Source: Nemertoderma westbladi (taxonomy: Eukaryota; Xenacoelomorpha; Nemertodermatida; Nemertodermatidae). Taken from it: a stretch of DNA of 64,000 bases. Location: assembly GCA_032718475.1 (NCBI GenBank), contig JAUCBJ010002937.1, positions 45,001 through 109,000 on the forward strand, given 5' to 3'. The position numbers and the translations under genes were made by a program. Shown one piece after another: positions 1 to 8,725 of the stretch; the first letter of the stretch is position 1, and every line of letters begins with the position of its first letter. The notes below the pieces were generated by a model that saw only the letters and a list, made by a program, of their open reading frames with translations, ran no database searches and was not told the DNA's origin.

Positions 1-80
1 ATATATCATGTATCATATATTATATATATATGGAATAAATGTGAAAAGACAATTCTTGAATTTGTATTCATAAGTGAATC

Positions 81-86
81 TTTATT
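81..86 (-). promoter_or_regulatory. Polyadenylation signal AATAAA
   Basis: On the minus strand AATAAA overlaps the last two bases of the TAA stop codon of the Death-TIR-TIR gene. The sequence downstream (positions 1-60) is AT-rich with many ATATAT steps. A signal overlapping the stop implies a very short 3' UTR unless another signal lies beyond the window edge. Confidence 0.4.
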
Positions 87-1518
87 AATATTTGTGAATA
101 TTACTATAGTCAACAGATTGTGAATTTTTCGCTATGTTCCGTGGTGTTTTTCCTACATCTCCACGACGGCCTGTATGTCTACCATGTAATGGTTTCTGTT
201 CTACACCTGGAGGCTGTGTTTGTTTCCGTACAGCTCCATTATCTTTATGTTTCTCTATGTTTGCACCAGTAACATTCAACTCTTTCCACACATGAGTACC
301 CTTTGTATTACCTGCGCTCTTTTGTCCTATCGTCTTCTGAGAAGAACCTTTTCTTGATGCTACCGATTTCGACACATCTTTTCTTTGTTTAGATTTTATT
401 ATTCCATGTAGAACATCATAAAGACGCTTCATTTGTTGTTTTGTACCTGTTTGAATTGTAACAATCGGGAGATTCTCATAAACCATATCGAATGGTGGTT
501 TTGGTGGCCACCATCCTTTAAAATCGCTCGGATTATTAGAAAATTTAGCTACAATGATAGGAAGGCCCAACCGGTTAGCGTAATATACCTCCCTGCGGCA
601 GTTACTACTGGTTAAGTAGTCCCTAGTAACACACGACAACACGACCGTACTTGCTTTCAGACCTTGCTGTAGCATTTCATACAATGAACATCCAGGTAGC
701 ATCACCTTTACATCCAACCAACAAGTTAGACCATTTTGCGTCAAATTATCATATATTTTTCTCACCAATAACTGACTGCTCCACTGATACGATATAAAAA
801 CATCATAATGGTCATGATGTGTGATTTTCTCACCCTTGATAGATGTTACTGATGATGGCATTATTTTATCTTCTGGGCTACTATTTATGTAAACTCGTAT
901 TTGTTCAACAACTTGAAACATCTGTTCATCGGCCCAAAAATTTTCATTTCGGAATCGTGATTGTACAGAACTCCCTGATTCATCAGTTAGTCTCGCATAT
1001 AACAACTCCGATAACATTAATCCCATAGCACCAGTAAGCGGCCATGTCATTGTTCCTATAACAACTGGAATTATACCAATGTTTAGAAGTACTGACATGT
1101 TGAGTTCTTTTATACAAAGTAGATTTGTGGAGTAATTCTTTGTGCATAAAGCGATTACAACCTTGGCAGCTTCAAGTTTCCTTCGTATGTCAGCGTATCT
1201 GTCATTATCATTGGTTCCATCCATGATGTTTCGAGAGGCACATTTAAATTTCTGATTCTCTAAATAGGATTTAATTAGATCCAATCTAGATTCATGAGCA
1301 GTATCGTAACTTATATAAATTTCCCCTGTATCACTACTGTTATCTGTACATTCTGTTTTGGCGCCAAGTCCAACCCCTTGTGTTATATAGGCTACACAAT
1401 CCACATAACCTAACGTGGTCAAAGATTGTTGCAGAGATTCAATTGACCTTCGACCTTTGTTTGTTATCATCCAATCACATAGGAAGGACATAACCGGATC
1501 TTTACTATGGCGCCAAAT
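85..1518 (-). CDS. Death-TIR-TIR protein, terminal exon 4 (end of Death domain, two TIR domains, basic tail)
   Basis: Last exon of a predicted innate-immune adaptor or TIR effector. The acceptor is TTTTTTAG before 1518, and nine codons lie between it and the first ATG (1491). The first ~50 residues complete a Death domain begun in exon 3: DPVMSFLCDW, then GRRSIESLQQSL. TIR 1 (exon residues ~63-210, counting from 1518) has GEIYISYD and LCIKEL but is divergent. TIR 2 (~238-380) is canonical: YDVFISYQW, then CWLDV, then SSNCRREV. Its Glu lies where catalytic TIR NADases and SARM1 carry theirs, though many signalling TIRs share this motif. The last ~100 residues are rich in Lys, Arg, Gln and Ser and look disordered. 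Death plus TIR resembles MyD88, but two TIRs and the tail argue against a simple orthologue. Single-exon reading is secure; function is inferred from domains. Confidence 0.87.
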   Translation of the reverse strand: MWRHSKDPVMSFLCDWMITNKGRRSIESLQQSLTTLGYVDCVAYITQGVGLGAKTECTDNSSDTGEIYISYDTAHESRLDLIKSYLENQKFKCASRNIMDGTNDNDRYADIRRKLEAAKVVIALCTKNYSTNLLCIKELNMSVLLNIGIIPVVIGTMTWPLTGAMGLMLSELLYARLTDESGSSVQSRFRNENFWADEQMFQVVEQIRVYINSSPEDKIMPSSVTSIKGEKITHHDHYDVFISYQWSSQLLVRKIYDNLTQNGLTCWLDVKVMLPGCSLYEMLQQGLKASTVVLSCVTRDYLTSSNCRREVYYANRLGLPIIVAKFSNNPSDFKGWWPPKPPFDMVYENLPIVTIQTGTKQQMKRLYDVLHGIIKSKQRKDVSKSVASRKGSSQKTIGQKSAGNTKGTHVWKELNVTGANIEKHKDNGAVRKQTQPPGVEQKPLHGRHTGRRGDVGKTPRNIAKNSQSVDYSNIHKY

Positions 1519-1665
1519 CTAAAAAAATAAATTTTAGCCGAAAATAAAAATATTTTTTCTAAGAAAGAACTTAGAACGAATAGATACAGATAGAACGAAA
1601 TGATGAATAGATAAATAAATATGAACTTTAACCGGCAAGTTGAGGTGAGGGAAGTTGAAATTACC

Positions 1666-1705
1666 TACTACCGGTACACCGGTACACCGGTACCGGTTCA
1701 CCGGG
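1666..1705. repeat. Short ACCGGT tandem cluster in intron 3
   Basis: Four to five ACCGGT hexamers, separated mostly by AC, lie in the 218-base intron between exons 3 and 4. ACCGGT or its TACCGGTA extension recurs across the unrelated non-satellite parts of the window (for example near 6258, 23086, 30936, 31010 and 32206), so it seems to be a genome-wide taste rather than a local element. Confidence 0.6.
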
Positions 1706-1736
1706 TTTATAAATATATTACAATGAAATGTTCTAC

Positions 1737-1952
1737 CTCAATATCATACTTGGTCTGACCAAGTTGGCTGGCAACTAGAGACCAGTCACCATATTGTGTC
1801 AGCCAAGAGGCGACTTTCTGACACCATTCTGGTATCAGCTGTTTTGTGATTGGTTCAATGTGGAGAAGACGCTGTTGGATCTCTTGAACGTCCTCGACTA
1901 CCACACTGTAAAGCACCTCCTGGCGGTATATCCGTGAATCCAATGCCGATAC
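1737..1952 (-). CDS. Death-TIR-TIR protein, exon 3 (first half of Death domain)
   Basis: A 216-base exon (72 codons, phase 0 at both ends). On the minus strand the acceptor reads CCTGTAG before 1952 and the donor is GAG/GTAGAAC after 1737. The C-terminal half contains PEWCQKVASWL, then GDWSLVASQLGQ, which fits helices 1-3 of a Death domain. The rest of the fold (DPV...CDW...GRRSIESL) is at the start of exon 4, and the two exons join in phase across the 218-base intron (1519-1736). Continuity of one domain across the junction is the main reason for accepting both splice sites. The N-terminal half (VLYSVVVEDVQEIQQRLL) looks helical and is not assigned to a family. Confidence 0.72.
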
Positions 1953-2177
1953 CTACAGGAATGGAGATGATAACTTAATAATAAAATATATTATATATGT
2001 TATTAAGACTTATATTTACATGAAATAAGTTTAAAGCAAAGTAGTATAATAAACTTATTACTAGCTCGTTAGATTATTTATTATTTGTGACGATATGTGC
2101 TATGCAAAACGGTAAAAACAAAATAATAATTACACTTTCACTATAGGGGATGTGGGGCGCCTAAATATACATATACA

Positions 2178-2243
2178 TACATCAGACACACCGAGACAGA
2201 CCGACAGACCGCAAGACAGACAGACCGACAGACCGACACACCA
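2178..2243. repeat. GACAGACC-type simple repeat in intron 2
   Basis: An imperfect run of ACAGACCG/ACAGACAG units in the intron between exons 2 and 3. The rest of that intron (1953-2349) is AT-rich with no recognisable element. Confidence 0.7.
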
Positions 2244-2349
2244 CAAGGATGTATCGCAGGCCAAGAATCAACATATTATAAAACTTATAAGCTTTATAAT
2301 AAATATTTAAAATAAAATCGTATTTGCAGCTGTTTCACCTGCTGTGTAC

Positions 2350-2459
2350 CTGCTGCTGTACTACTAATGTCGTGTCTTTAATGGAATCCATTAAACTCTT
2401 TGAAGTTGCCGCTTCACCATCAATGACTTTTATTAACTCCAAGGCCGCCGCCTTAACAT
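2350..2459 (-). CDS. Death-TIR-TIR protein, probable exon 2
   Basis: A 110-base candidate exon. On the minus strand the acceptor TTTTTAG precedes 2459 and the donor CAG/GTACAC follows 2350. It reads as two bases completing a codon plus 36 open codons, including VKAAALELIKVIDG and DTTLVVQQQ, which look amphipathic and helical (armadillo-like in texture, but too short to assign). It ends in phase 0, as exon 3 requires. An alternative donor 11 bases further on (AG/GTGAAA) would break the phase. It lies 121 bases inside the host sequence from the Gypsy insertion at 2580. Evidence is splice sites and phase only. Confidence 0.5.
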
Positions 2460-2579
2460 CTAAAAATGAATTATTATTTTTGAAAGAATATTTCATGTAA
2501 TTTTGTATGTAGTCCTACTTCAATTACAATTCAATCATACCGATCAATTAACTTTTCTTACATATTACGTTAATCAACC

Positions 2580-2818
2580 TGTAATGACAATACTCACTCA
2601 ATATAAACTTGTAGAGCCTTTGTGGTTTTTAATGTAACCTTTTTTGGTGGTGGTTTTGTTTAACATGTTGTAAACATGTATGATCTTTGTTTATTGGTTA
2701 AGTAATGTTATATATCTGTAATCAGTTTGGTGGTGGTTGATTGAGACTGAGCCTTATGTAAGATACTTTATTATTAAATCCTTGCCAACTTATTACACCT
2801 AACTTTTAAAACATTACA
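2580..2818 (+). repeat. Gypsy 5' LTR (239 bp)
   Basis: Starts TGTAATGACAATACTCAC and ends ACATTACA. It matches the 3' LTR once the two insertions there are removed (40 + 147 + 51 = 238 bases). Differences such as ACAATACTCACTC versus TCCTACTCACCC show that the two LTRs have diverged. Confidence 0.88.
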
Positions 2819-2819
2819 C

Positions 2820-2834
2820 TGGCGACGAGTTGAT
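2820..2834 (+). promoter_or_regulatory. Gypsy primer-binding site
   Basis: TGGCGACGAGTTGAT begins one base after the LTR end. TGG pairs with the CCA end of a tRNA, as expected for minus-strand priming. The tRNA is not identified. Confidence 0.65.
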
Positions 2835-2962
2835 AAATTGATACTGTAGATACTGTAAATATTCAAATTTTACACTAATACTGCAGATAATATATAAAGA
2901 TATCGATTACTCCAAAATGGCAACGTTTACTGAGGCCCAATTTAAAACGTTACTATCAGCGC

Positions 2963-3028
2963 TACGCCCCAGTTCCGGGAATGATCCAGCAGCACTGGAA
3001 ATACGAGCTCGGCTCGAACAAAATGGTC
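2963..3028. repeat. 66-bp target-site duplication of the RTE LINE, left copy (right copy 5037-5102)
   Basis: The same 66 bases, starting TACGCCCCAGTTCC and ending AACAAAATGGTC, lie on both sides of the LINE at 3029-5036. The copies are equal in length and differ at three positions by eye. They are Gag coding sequence. A duplication this long fits staggered LINE integration at the extreme of the usual range. Confidence 0.85.
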
Positions 3029-5036
3029 AGCTGGTCATAGGTCAGGTCAGGTATTCTAGGTCATTGATCAAGAAAACTTGCCACCTCCATGCAGCATAAA
3101 GGAGGTGCCACCTGTAGCTGCATAGCAATTGTGTTAACCGAAATTCCGTCCATCTTCAGGATTTTATCTCTGGAAATGGATTGTTTTCGGCTGGAACCCA
3201 GTTCAAGAAGCGAACTGGAAAGCTATGGACTCATAGTGGACCCAGTGGTCACAAGTCCCAGATAGACCATATCCTGTTTCGTAGGAAATACAGGAGCTCT
3301 ATACAAGACTGTAATGCATTTACACTACGACCCTTCTCCAGGGATCACCGCCTTATTGTGGCCAAGGTAAGACTTAGTCTGCGTGCTAGCAGAACAACGA
3401 AATCGGCCTTGCCGCGGCATGACTGGTCCTCTCTGTTGCAACAGCCAAGTGTGAGATCCAGCTTCACACTACATCTGAGCAACAGGTATGAGGTTATTGC
3501 CTCTGAGGCGGCAGATCACTGTGAGGGCTATACTGCCTTCACATGGGCAGTTAAGTTAGCAGCTGCAGACACAGTTCCTGTATACCCTCGAAACAGGAAA
3601 CGGGCCCCTCCTGGACTGGCAACAAAATTCAGAAGTGCCGAAATGACCTTCATAAGGCGCAGAAAGAGTCCCGACTCAAACAGACTACAGCGACCAAGAA
3701 TGCAGTTAAGGCTGCATCTAGGTCCCTGAACAGGCAGTACTCTGCTAATCTACAGGAGCTAATAAACCAACAGGTTAATGCCATCAATGATGCTGACGAC
3801 AGCAGGCAATCATCCCAGGCATGGAGATCGATCAACTTGCTTGCTGGTCGAAAAAGCCAACCAACCACCAAGGTTAATGCTGAATCACCATCCGATCGCC
3901 TCAATGGTTGGAAGGCCCACTTTGAAAAGCTCCTCAATAATGACAGGATATTGCCTGATAACTTTATAGAAGTAAAAGTGTCTGAGTCTGTACTCCCAGA
4001 TATTCCAATTGGTGATTTCTCCTTTGCAGAAGTGAAGGCTGCTGCAAAGAGCATTAAGACCAATCGTGCCAGTGGAGTAGATGGTGTTCCCCCTGAGGTC
4101 TTTAAAATACCTGAGTGTTTAAAGCTCTATTCCATCATAGTATACATGTACCGAACAATAAGAGTCCCACAAGAAATGAAAACAAATAAGTTGGTGCCAG
4201 TTCCCAAGAAGGGCAACCTAACACTCTATGGTTCTTTTCGGGGAATCTCATTGATCTCGATTGCTGCAAAGCTATACAATAGAATTATATTAAATTGCAT
4301 CAGGGATCCCATTGAGAGACTGCTCCATGGAAATCAGAATGGGTTCCGTAAAGGTCGTGGGACCATGGAGCCCATTTTGGCACTTAGAAGGATAATTGAA
4401 GAGTTATTAAAAAAGAAGGACAGGCATCTGGCTGTTATCTTTGTTGACTTCTTCAAGGTCTTTGATTCAGTCTATCGCTCACGTATGTTCAGCATACTTT
4501 CATTATATGGGATTCCTGATGAAATTATTGCAGCAATCAGATCAGTATACGATGGTTCGACAACATTTGTGTCTACTGTCAGTAGTCTAGTAGTTCCAGT
4601 ACTCCTTTATGGGAGTCCATGCTGGGCTCTAACTGCTGAGGACACCAAATCTCTGGATGGCACATTCACAAGAATGCTACGCCGGGTTCATTGTGTCAAG
4701 TACAATGCACACATCTCCAACCAGACACTATATAACATTGGAGGTGTCTCATTGGTTCCCCCAAGCTTGACACTAGAACAAAATCGCCTCCGCTTTGCTG
4801 GACATTGCTTTCGCCGTGAGGACCAGCCAGTGCATAATCTTGTACTTTGGCATCCTCATGGAATGAATAAGCATGGTGGACAGCCCATGACTTTCTTGAG
4901 ACGCATCTTAAAGGACACTGGCCTTGAAGATGCGGATGATCTAGCAAATGTCATGGGTGATAGGGAGTTGTGGCGGTGCAATTTTGTCGATAAGCGTTAA
5001 AAATGCAGCTGCAATGCAGCATGCCGATCCTAGTAG
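3029..5036 (+). mobile_element. RTE-type LINE (family A), internally deleted, inserted in Gypsy gag
   Basis: A LINE of about 2.0 kb ending in GCATGCCGATCC followed by a TAG repeat, the same 3' end as the copy starting at 27271 on the other strand. A 66-bp target duplication flanks it. A large deletion near 4583 removes the catalytic centre of the reverse transcriptase. The family resembles RTE or RTE-X elements in its endonuclease-RT order, its short microsatellite tail and its C-terminal RLRFAGHCFRR motif. Confidence 0.82.
3120..5000 (+). pseudogene. RTE family A endonuclease-RT pseudogene
   Basis: The frame starts within the endonuclease (VNRNSVHLQDFISGNGLF, then SGHKSQIDHILF) and continues into the linker. 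A frameshift near 3613 moves the reading into the 3837-5000 frame. The RT N-terminal motifs follow (ASGVDGVPPEVFK, NQNGFRKGRGTMEP, FVDFFKVFDSV). After STTFVSTV (near 4580) the sequence jumps to VPVLLYGS, omitting the segment that in the copy at 27.3-28.2 kb carries the FADD catalytic motif. The C-terminal region (RLRFAGHCFRREDQPVH) is intact to the stop at 5000. It cannot encode an active reverse transcriptase. Confidence 0.82.
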
Positions 5037-6079
5037 TACGCCCCAGTTCCGGGAATGATCCAGCAGCGCTGGAAATGCGAGCTGGGCTCGAACAAAATGG
5101 TCCGATTAAAGATATTCGAAGATTGGCTGGAAGAGGCAGAGAACAGAATGACATATATTGGCACAATGGGCGACAAGGCTAAAATCACACTCATCAAATC
5201 ATGGGGTGGAACCGAATTAGTTGAATTCATGCGGACTCATGCTAAGGTTCAATTCGAAGAAATTGCTGCCACACCAAACCATATCGCCAGGCCACGGAAA
5301 CAGGTCGTACAGGGACTGCACACCCTGGATGATAATGGGATACAAATACGCCGGGTTGGAAATGAAACAACAACTGCGAAAAATATAAATGATGACGACA
5401 TTGACGAGATAATGGAAACACTTAGGGTCATGAAGCTAAGACAGCAAGGAAAATACAGTTCAAGGAACATACGAGATCGACAGTCAGATTTCAGTGACAA
5501 TCAACAGACAGGGCGTCGCAACTGTGGATGAGCCCATGCTCCTAGGAGATGCCCAGCAAACGGCAAAGAATGTTTCACTTGTGGAGGGCGCAATCACTTC
5601 AGCAGGACACCTGCTTGCCCCAAACCGGTTCATAGAATACTTGAACATGAGCTAGACAACACTGATACTCCAATAAATTATGGTGAAACAGCATTGAATA
5701 TTCCAATATCACGAATACAGATGTCGGATTGGCCTAGTGTATGTTCAGACTGCACTCATGACCTCAGAATGACATCTCTCGTTGGAAGACTCAAAAACAA
5801 ATCCGAGGATTCCAAATGGGTGGATATCAAGATTGGGGGCGTTGTCCAGCACCTATTCATCGACACTGGGAGCGATTTTACAAAATTCCACCATCCAACT
5901 ACACGCCAACAATGGGGAGAGTAGTTTCCGGCTAACACAAACCTGCGAGCTGCTGGGGTAGCAACTCTAATCTTAATGTCAAAGGAATGATCAATACCAC
6001 CTTAGCACGCAACGCACAAGACGCATGCCGATCCGCTATGGAGACTATGTCATGTTATAGAACGAATCATATTTTCATA

Positions 6080-6098
6080 GGGACAAGAAAAGCGGAGG
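6080..6098 (+). promoter_or_regulatory. Gypsy polypurine tract
   Basis: A purine-rich run, GGGACAAGAAAAGCGGAGG, ends directly at the TGTAATG start of the 3' LTR, as expected for plus-strand priming. Confidence 0.65.
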
Positions 6099-6138
6099 TG
6101 TAATGTCCTACTCACCCAATATAAACTTGTATAGCCTT

Positions 6139-6560
6139 AGAAAAAAACAATGGTGTAAGGACTTTCAGCCACAAAAGGTGATATAGTGTATTGCAGACGT
6201 TTCAATAAACAATGTTTATCTTTATCAATGCAGTACTGATTAATGTTGCTCGTACACTACCGGTACATAGTGGACGACACGACATATCGAATTTACTTTA
6301 CATTCTACAGAAATATACTGTATATGCAATTTGACAAAGTACAGTATACAACAAAAATTAGACAATTGGATATATCAAATATACAGTATTTTACATTATA
6401 CAGTAATACTGTATAAGTAATAATATACTGTATACATACAATATACAAAATTGGGGTTAAACAGGATTTAAATTTAAATTTAAAAAATTAGGAAATATAA
6501 AGGAAGTAAAAATTATATTCCAACACTAATTCAAAAACAAAAAGGGGTGGGGGGGGGGGC
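6139..6560. mobile_element. Unclassified 422-bp insertion in the Gypsy 3' LTR
   Basis: An AT-rich segment with an 11-bp target duplication, TGTATAGCCTT. Its right end is a long G run (near 6545-6559). Read on the minus strand, its far end has ATAAACATTGTTTATTGAAA followed by CGTCTGCAATAC, which faintly recalls the 3' ends of Penelope-like elements; this is a weak resemblance. The middle (6313-6451) is crowded with TACTGTA/TACAGTA motifs. No coding sequence is seen. Confidence 0.5.
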
Positions 6561-6718
6561 TGTATAGCCTTTGTAGTTTTTAATGTAACCTTTTTTGGTG
6601 GTGGTTTTGTTTAACATGTTGTAAACATGTATGATCTTTGTTTATTGGTTAAGTAATGTTATATATCTGTAACCAGTTTGGTGGTGGTTGATTGAGACTG
6701 AGCCTTATGTAAGATACT

Positions 6719-8120
6719 ACTACTAGGTCGAGCGAACTCGGACAGTGGAAATGAGATCCTTCCAAGCTTCCCGATTCTCCATAGTTGTCGCAATTTCGTT
6801 TCTCCCAAGTTCAGTATCCCTTTCAAGTTGATCTACATATGTTATGGCAGGTCGTCCACGACTACGCTTTCCATGAGTTGGTTGCCAGAGAAGTAGATCT
6901 GGTATGACCTCGTCTTTACTTCGCCAGCAGTGCCCACTGAATCTTAATCTGCGTTCACGGAGGGTGGTTGATACAGGTGGTATTGTACCATAAAGCTCGG
7001 CGTTTGTCATGTGTTGTCTCCAGCTGATGTTTAGGGCTGCCCTTAGTAGTCTTGTGTAGCAACCATCAATTCGTTGTTCAAGTGATTTAGTCAGTGTCCA
7101 GGTCTCACCCCCACACTTTCCACTGTGGCTCGAATGAACTTAGTCTTCAGGTGCCTGGAGAGATCTAATTTCCAGATGGTATCAATTTTTGATAGAGCTA
7201 CCCAAGCCTTTGCTTTCCTAACTTCTATGTCCTTTTTGCTACTCTCTATCCATGATCCAAGGTACTGGAAGTCATCGACCTTCCTTAGTTGATTATTATC
7301 AATGGTTGTCAAGTTTCCATCAACATTAAAGATCATGAATTCGGTCTTGGTAGCATTTATATGCAATCCAACCTCCTTAGCAGCCCTCTCCACTTTATTT
7401 AGTAGAAGCTGTGCATCTGCTAGGGTATTAGAGAGCAGGGCGATGTCATCCGCAAAGTCGGTGTCTGTGACTGTAGTTGCCGGATATCTACTACTTCTGC
7501 GTTCTTGAAGTGTGAATCCCAGATCTTCACCTTTGTGGCCGTCCTCATTGCGTAATCCAGCACAATTACAAATAGTAATGGTGCTAATGTGTCACCTTGC
7601 AGTACGCCAGCCAGGATTGAGAAAAACTCAGTTTCACCATCTGGTGAGAGTACCTGCGCTTCTGTGTCACAATATAACAATCAAATGCCAGCAACAATTA
7701 CTTCTGGTATTCCATAAGCTCTTAGGATTTCAAGCATTTTACCTCTATGGATGGAGTCGAGTGCCTTCTTGAGGTTCACAAAAGTCATGACTGCGGGGAG
7801 ATTCTTTGACTTAATTCCTTCAATCAGTCTCCGTAGTGCAAGTATCTGAGCTATTGTTGATCTACTTGGTCGAAATCCGTTTTGGCTCTTACGCAGTAGT
7901 TTCTCTATGTGAGGCCTAATCCTATATAGAATCATTTTATTGTATATTTTGGCAGCTACCACAAGCAGACAGATCCCACGATAGTTTGTTGGTATGCCGA
8001 GGTCTCCTTTCAAGGGGAGAGGCTTTAGTTGACCTTTAGTCCAAATTGGTGTGGCTTTTCCCCTTTTAACATCCGGTTGCAAACATTCAGTAATGGTCTA
8101 TTTAGCACTCCGGTTTTCCT
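6719..8120 (-). mobile_element. RTE-type LINE (family B), 5'-truncated pseudogene
   Basis: Minus-strand LINE of 1.4 kb with a 10-bp target duplication. The TAG-repeat tail lies at its low-coordinate end, as in family A. The frames are broken: 8082-7681 has RT N-terminal motifs (NYRGICLLVVAAKIYNK, NGFRPSRSTIAQILAL); 7680-7420 has GVLQGDTLAPLLFVIVLDYA; the catalytic FADD lies in a different frame near 7440-7470; 7393-7091 has KTEFMIF and FQYLGSWIE; and 7010-6723 has RRLRFSGHCWRS. Residues differ clearly from family A, so it is a separate lineage. Several frameshifts make it inactive. Confidence 0.82.
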
Positions 8121-8459
8121 GTAAGATACTTTATTATTAAATCCTTGCCAACTTATTACACCTAACTTTTAAAACATTACACAACCCCTTGGTTGTTTGA
8201 ACTCCCTTGAACAGTGAAACGAATAATTGGTACATGTTTTATTTACTTATAGAAAATCATGACATCATAACACCTCATTTTATTATAGTTGGGGTACTCT
8301 ATGTAACTGTGCTATAACGCTAATTCCGATATTCTTTAGACCTGGCCATTCTCTTTTTATTGTGGTTGTTAAAATGGTTTACACAAAGTGGCGTAAGATA
8401 TTTGTAATGTCAATTTCATCAATAAACAAGTAATATGAAGGATTCACATATTTACTAAC

Positions 8460-8592
8460 TAGAATTTCCCGACTTCATTGCTAACTGCTTCAAATATTTT
8501 CTATCTTCATGTGTGACTAAGGTAGGAAAGGTGGACAAAATCGGGTGCAGATATGATAGGATTACGGGTAGGTCACCTGATCCATCGTCCAT
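8460..8592 (-). CDS. Death-TIR-TIR protein, probable first coding exon
   Basis: Candidate start exon on the far side of the Gypsy element. On the minus strand an ATG at 8592 in good context (AAGATGG) opens 44 codons, reading MDDGSGDLPVILSYL, then EDRKYLKQLAMKSG. The donor A/GTTAGT falls after 8460 in phase 1, which is the phase exon 2 needs; without splicing the frame stops two codons later. Joined to exons 2-4 it gives about 630 residues. If right, intron 1 spans 2460-8459 and contains the whole Gypsy element. An acceptor-like TTTAAG at ~8606 leaves open a further upstream exon. This rests on phase agreement and codon texture, with no transcript evidence. Confidence 0.42.
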
Positions 8593-8725
8593 CTTATTTT
8601 TCACCTTAAAGAGAGAAAATGTAGGAATCTAAATGTATGATTAGGTTACACCTTCCTAATCAGACGTTAAATTGGTAATTTGATAATTAGGATCACAAAG
8701 TAAATGTATTACGACATAGAAGCAA
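8593..8725. other. Short unique stretch between exon 1 and the satellite; 8187-8459 is intron
   Basis: Only about 133 bases of unique sequence separate the putative start codon at 8592 from the first satellite monomer. I see no clear TATA box or initiator in it. The host sequence at 8187-8459 on the other side of exon 1 is AT-rich intron with no recognisable element. Confidence 0.5.

Larger units (their letters stand above)
2917..6060 (+). pseudogene. Gypsy gag-protease pseudogene, interrupted by an RTE LINE
   Basis: The ATG at 2917 opens a Gag frame (MATFTEAQFKTLLSAL) that runs into the LINE insertion at 3029 and resumes after 5102. A frameshift near 5112 leads into the main Gag body (KIFEDWLEEAENRMTYIG, ITLIKSWGGTELVEF). 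A TGA at 5529-5531 falls within the first zinc knuckle. The second knuckle reads CFTCGGRNHFSRTPAC. The protease has LFIDTGSD, with its catalytic Asp at 5862, and a frameshift follows near 5882. After a short protease remnant (ANTNLRAAG) the sequence passes to RRMPIRYGDYVML and a stop at 6058-6060, which resembles the extreme C-terminus of a Gypsy Pol. Everything between has been deleted. It is not expected to make a working protein. Confidence 0.8.
2580..8181 (+). mobile_element. Decayed Ty3/Gypsy LTR retrotransposon with three later insertions
   Basis: The element is bounded by a 5-bp target duplication, CAACC (2575-2579 and 8182-8186). Both LTRs start TGTAATG and end TTACA. Inside are a primer-binding site, a gag frame, two zinc knuckles and an aspartic protease, then a jump to what looks like the last residues of Pol and a polypurine tract. 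The reverse transcriptase, RNase H and integrase are missing, so this copy has a large internal deletion. Three later insertions interrupt it: an RTE LINE in gag (3029-5036), an unclassified 422-bp segment in the 3' LTR (6139-6560) and a second RTE LINE further along the same LTR (6719-8120). It lies inside the putative first intron of the Death-TIR-TIR gene, in the opposite orientation. Confidence 0.88.
6099..8181 (+). repeat. Gypsy 3' LTR, broken in three pieces
   Basis: LTR pieces lie at 6099-6138, 6572-6718 and 8131-8181 and together rebuild the 5' LTR length. The first gap is flanked by TGTATAGCCTT (6128-6138 and 6561-6571) and the second by GTAAGATACT (6709-6718 and 8121-8130), each a target duplication of its insertion. 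Confidence 0.87.

Noticed and set aside
433-1028. Small plus-strand frames over the TIR exon
   Set aside because: Antisense shadows of the well-supported minus-strand exon, with no family signal.
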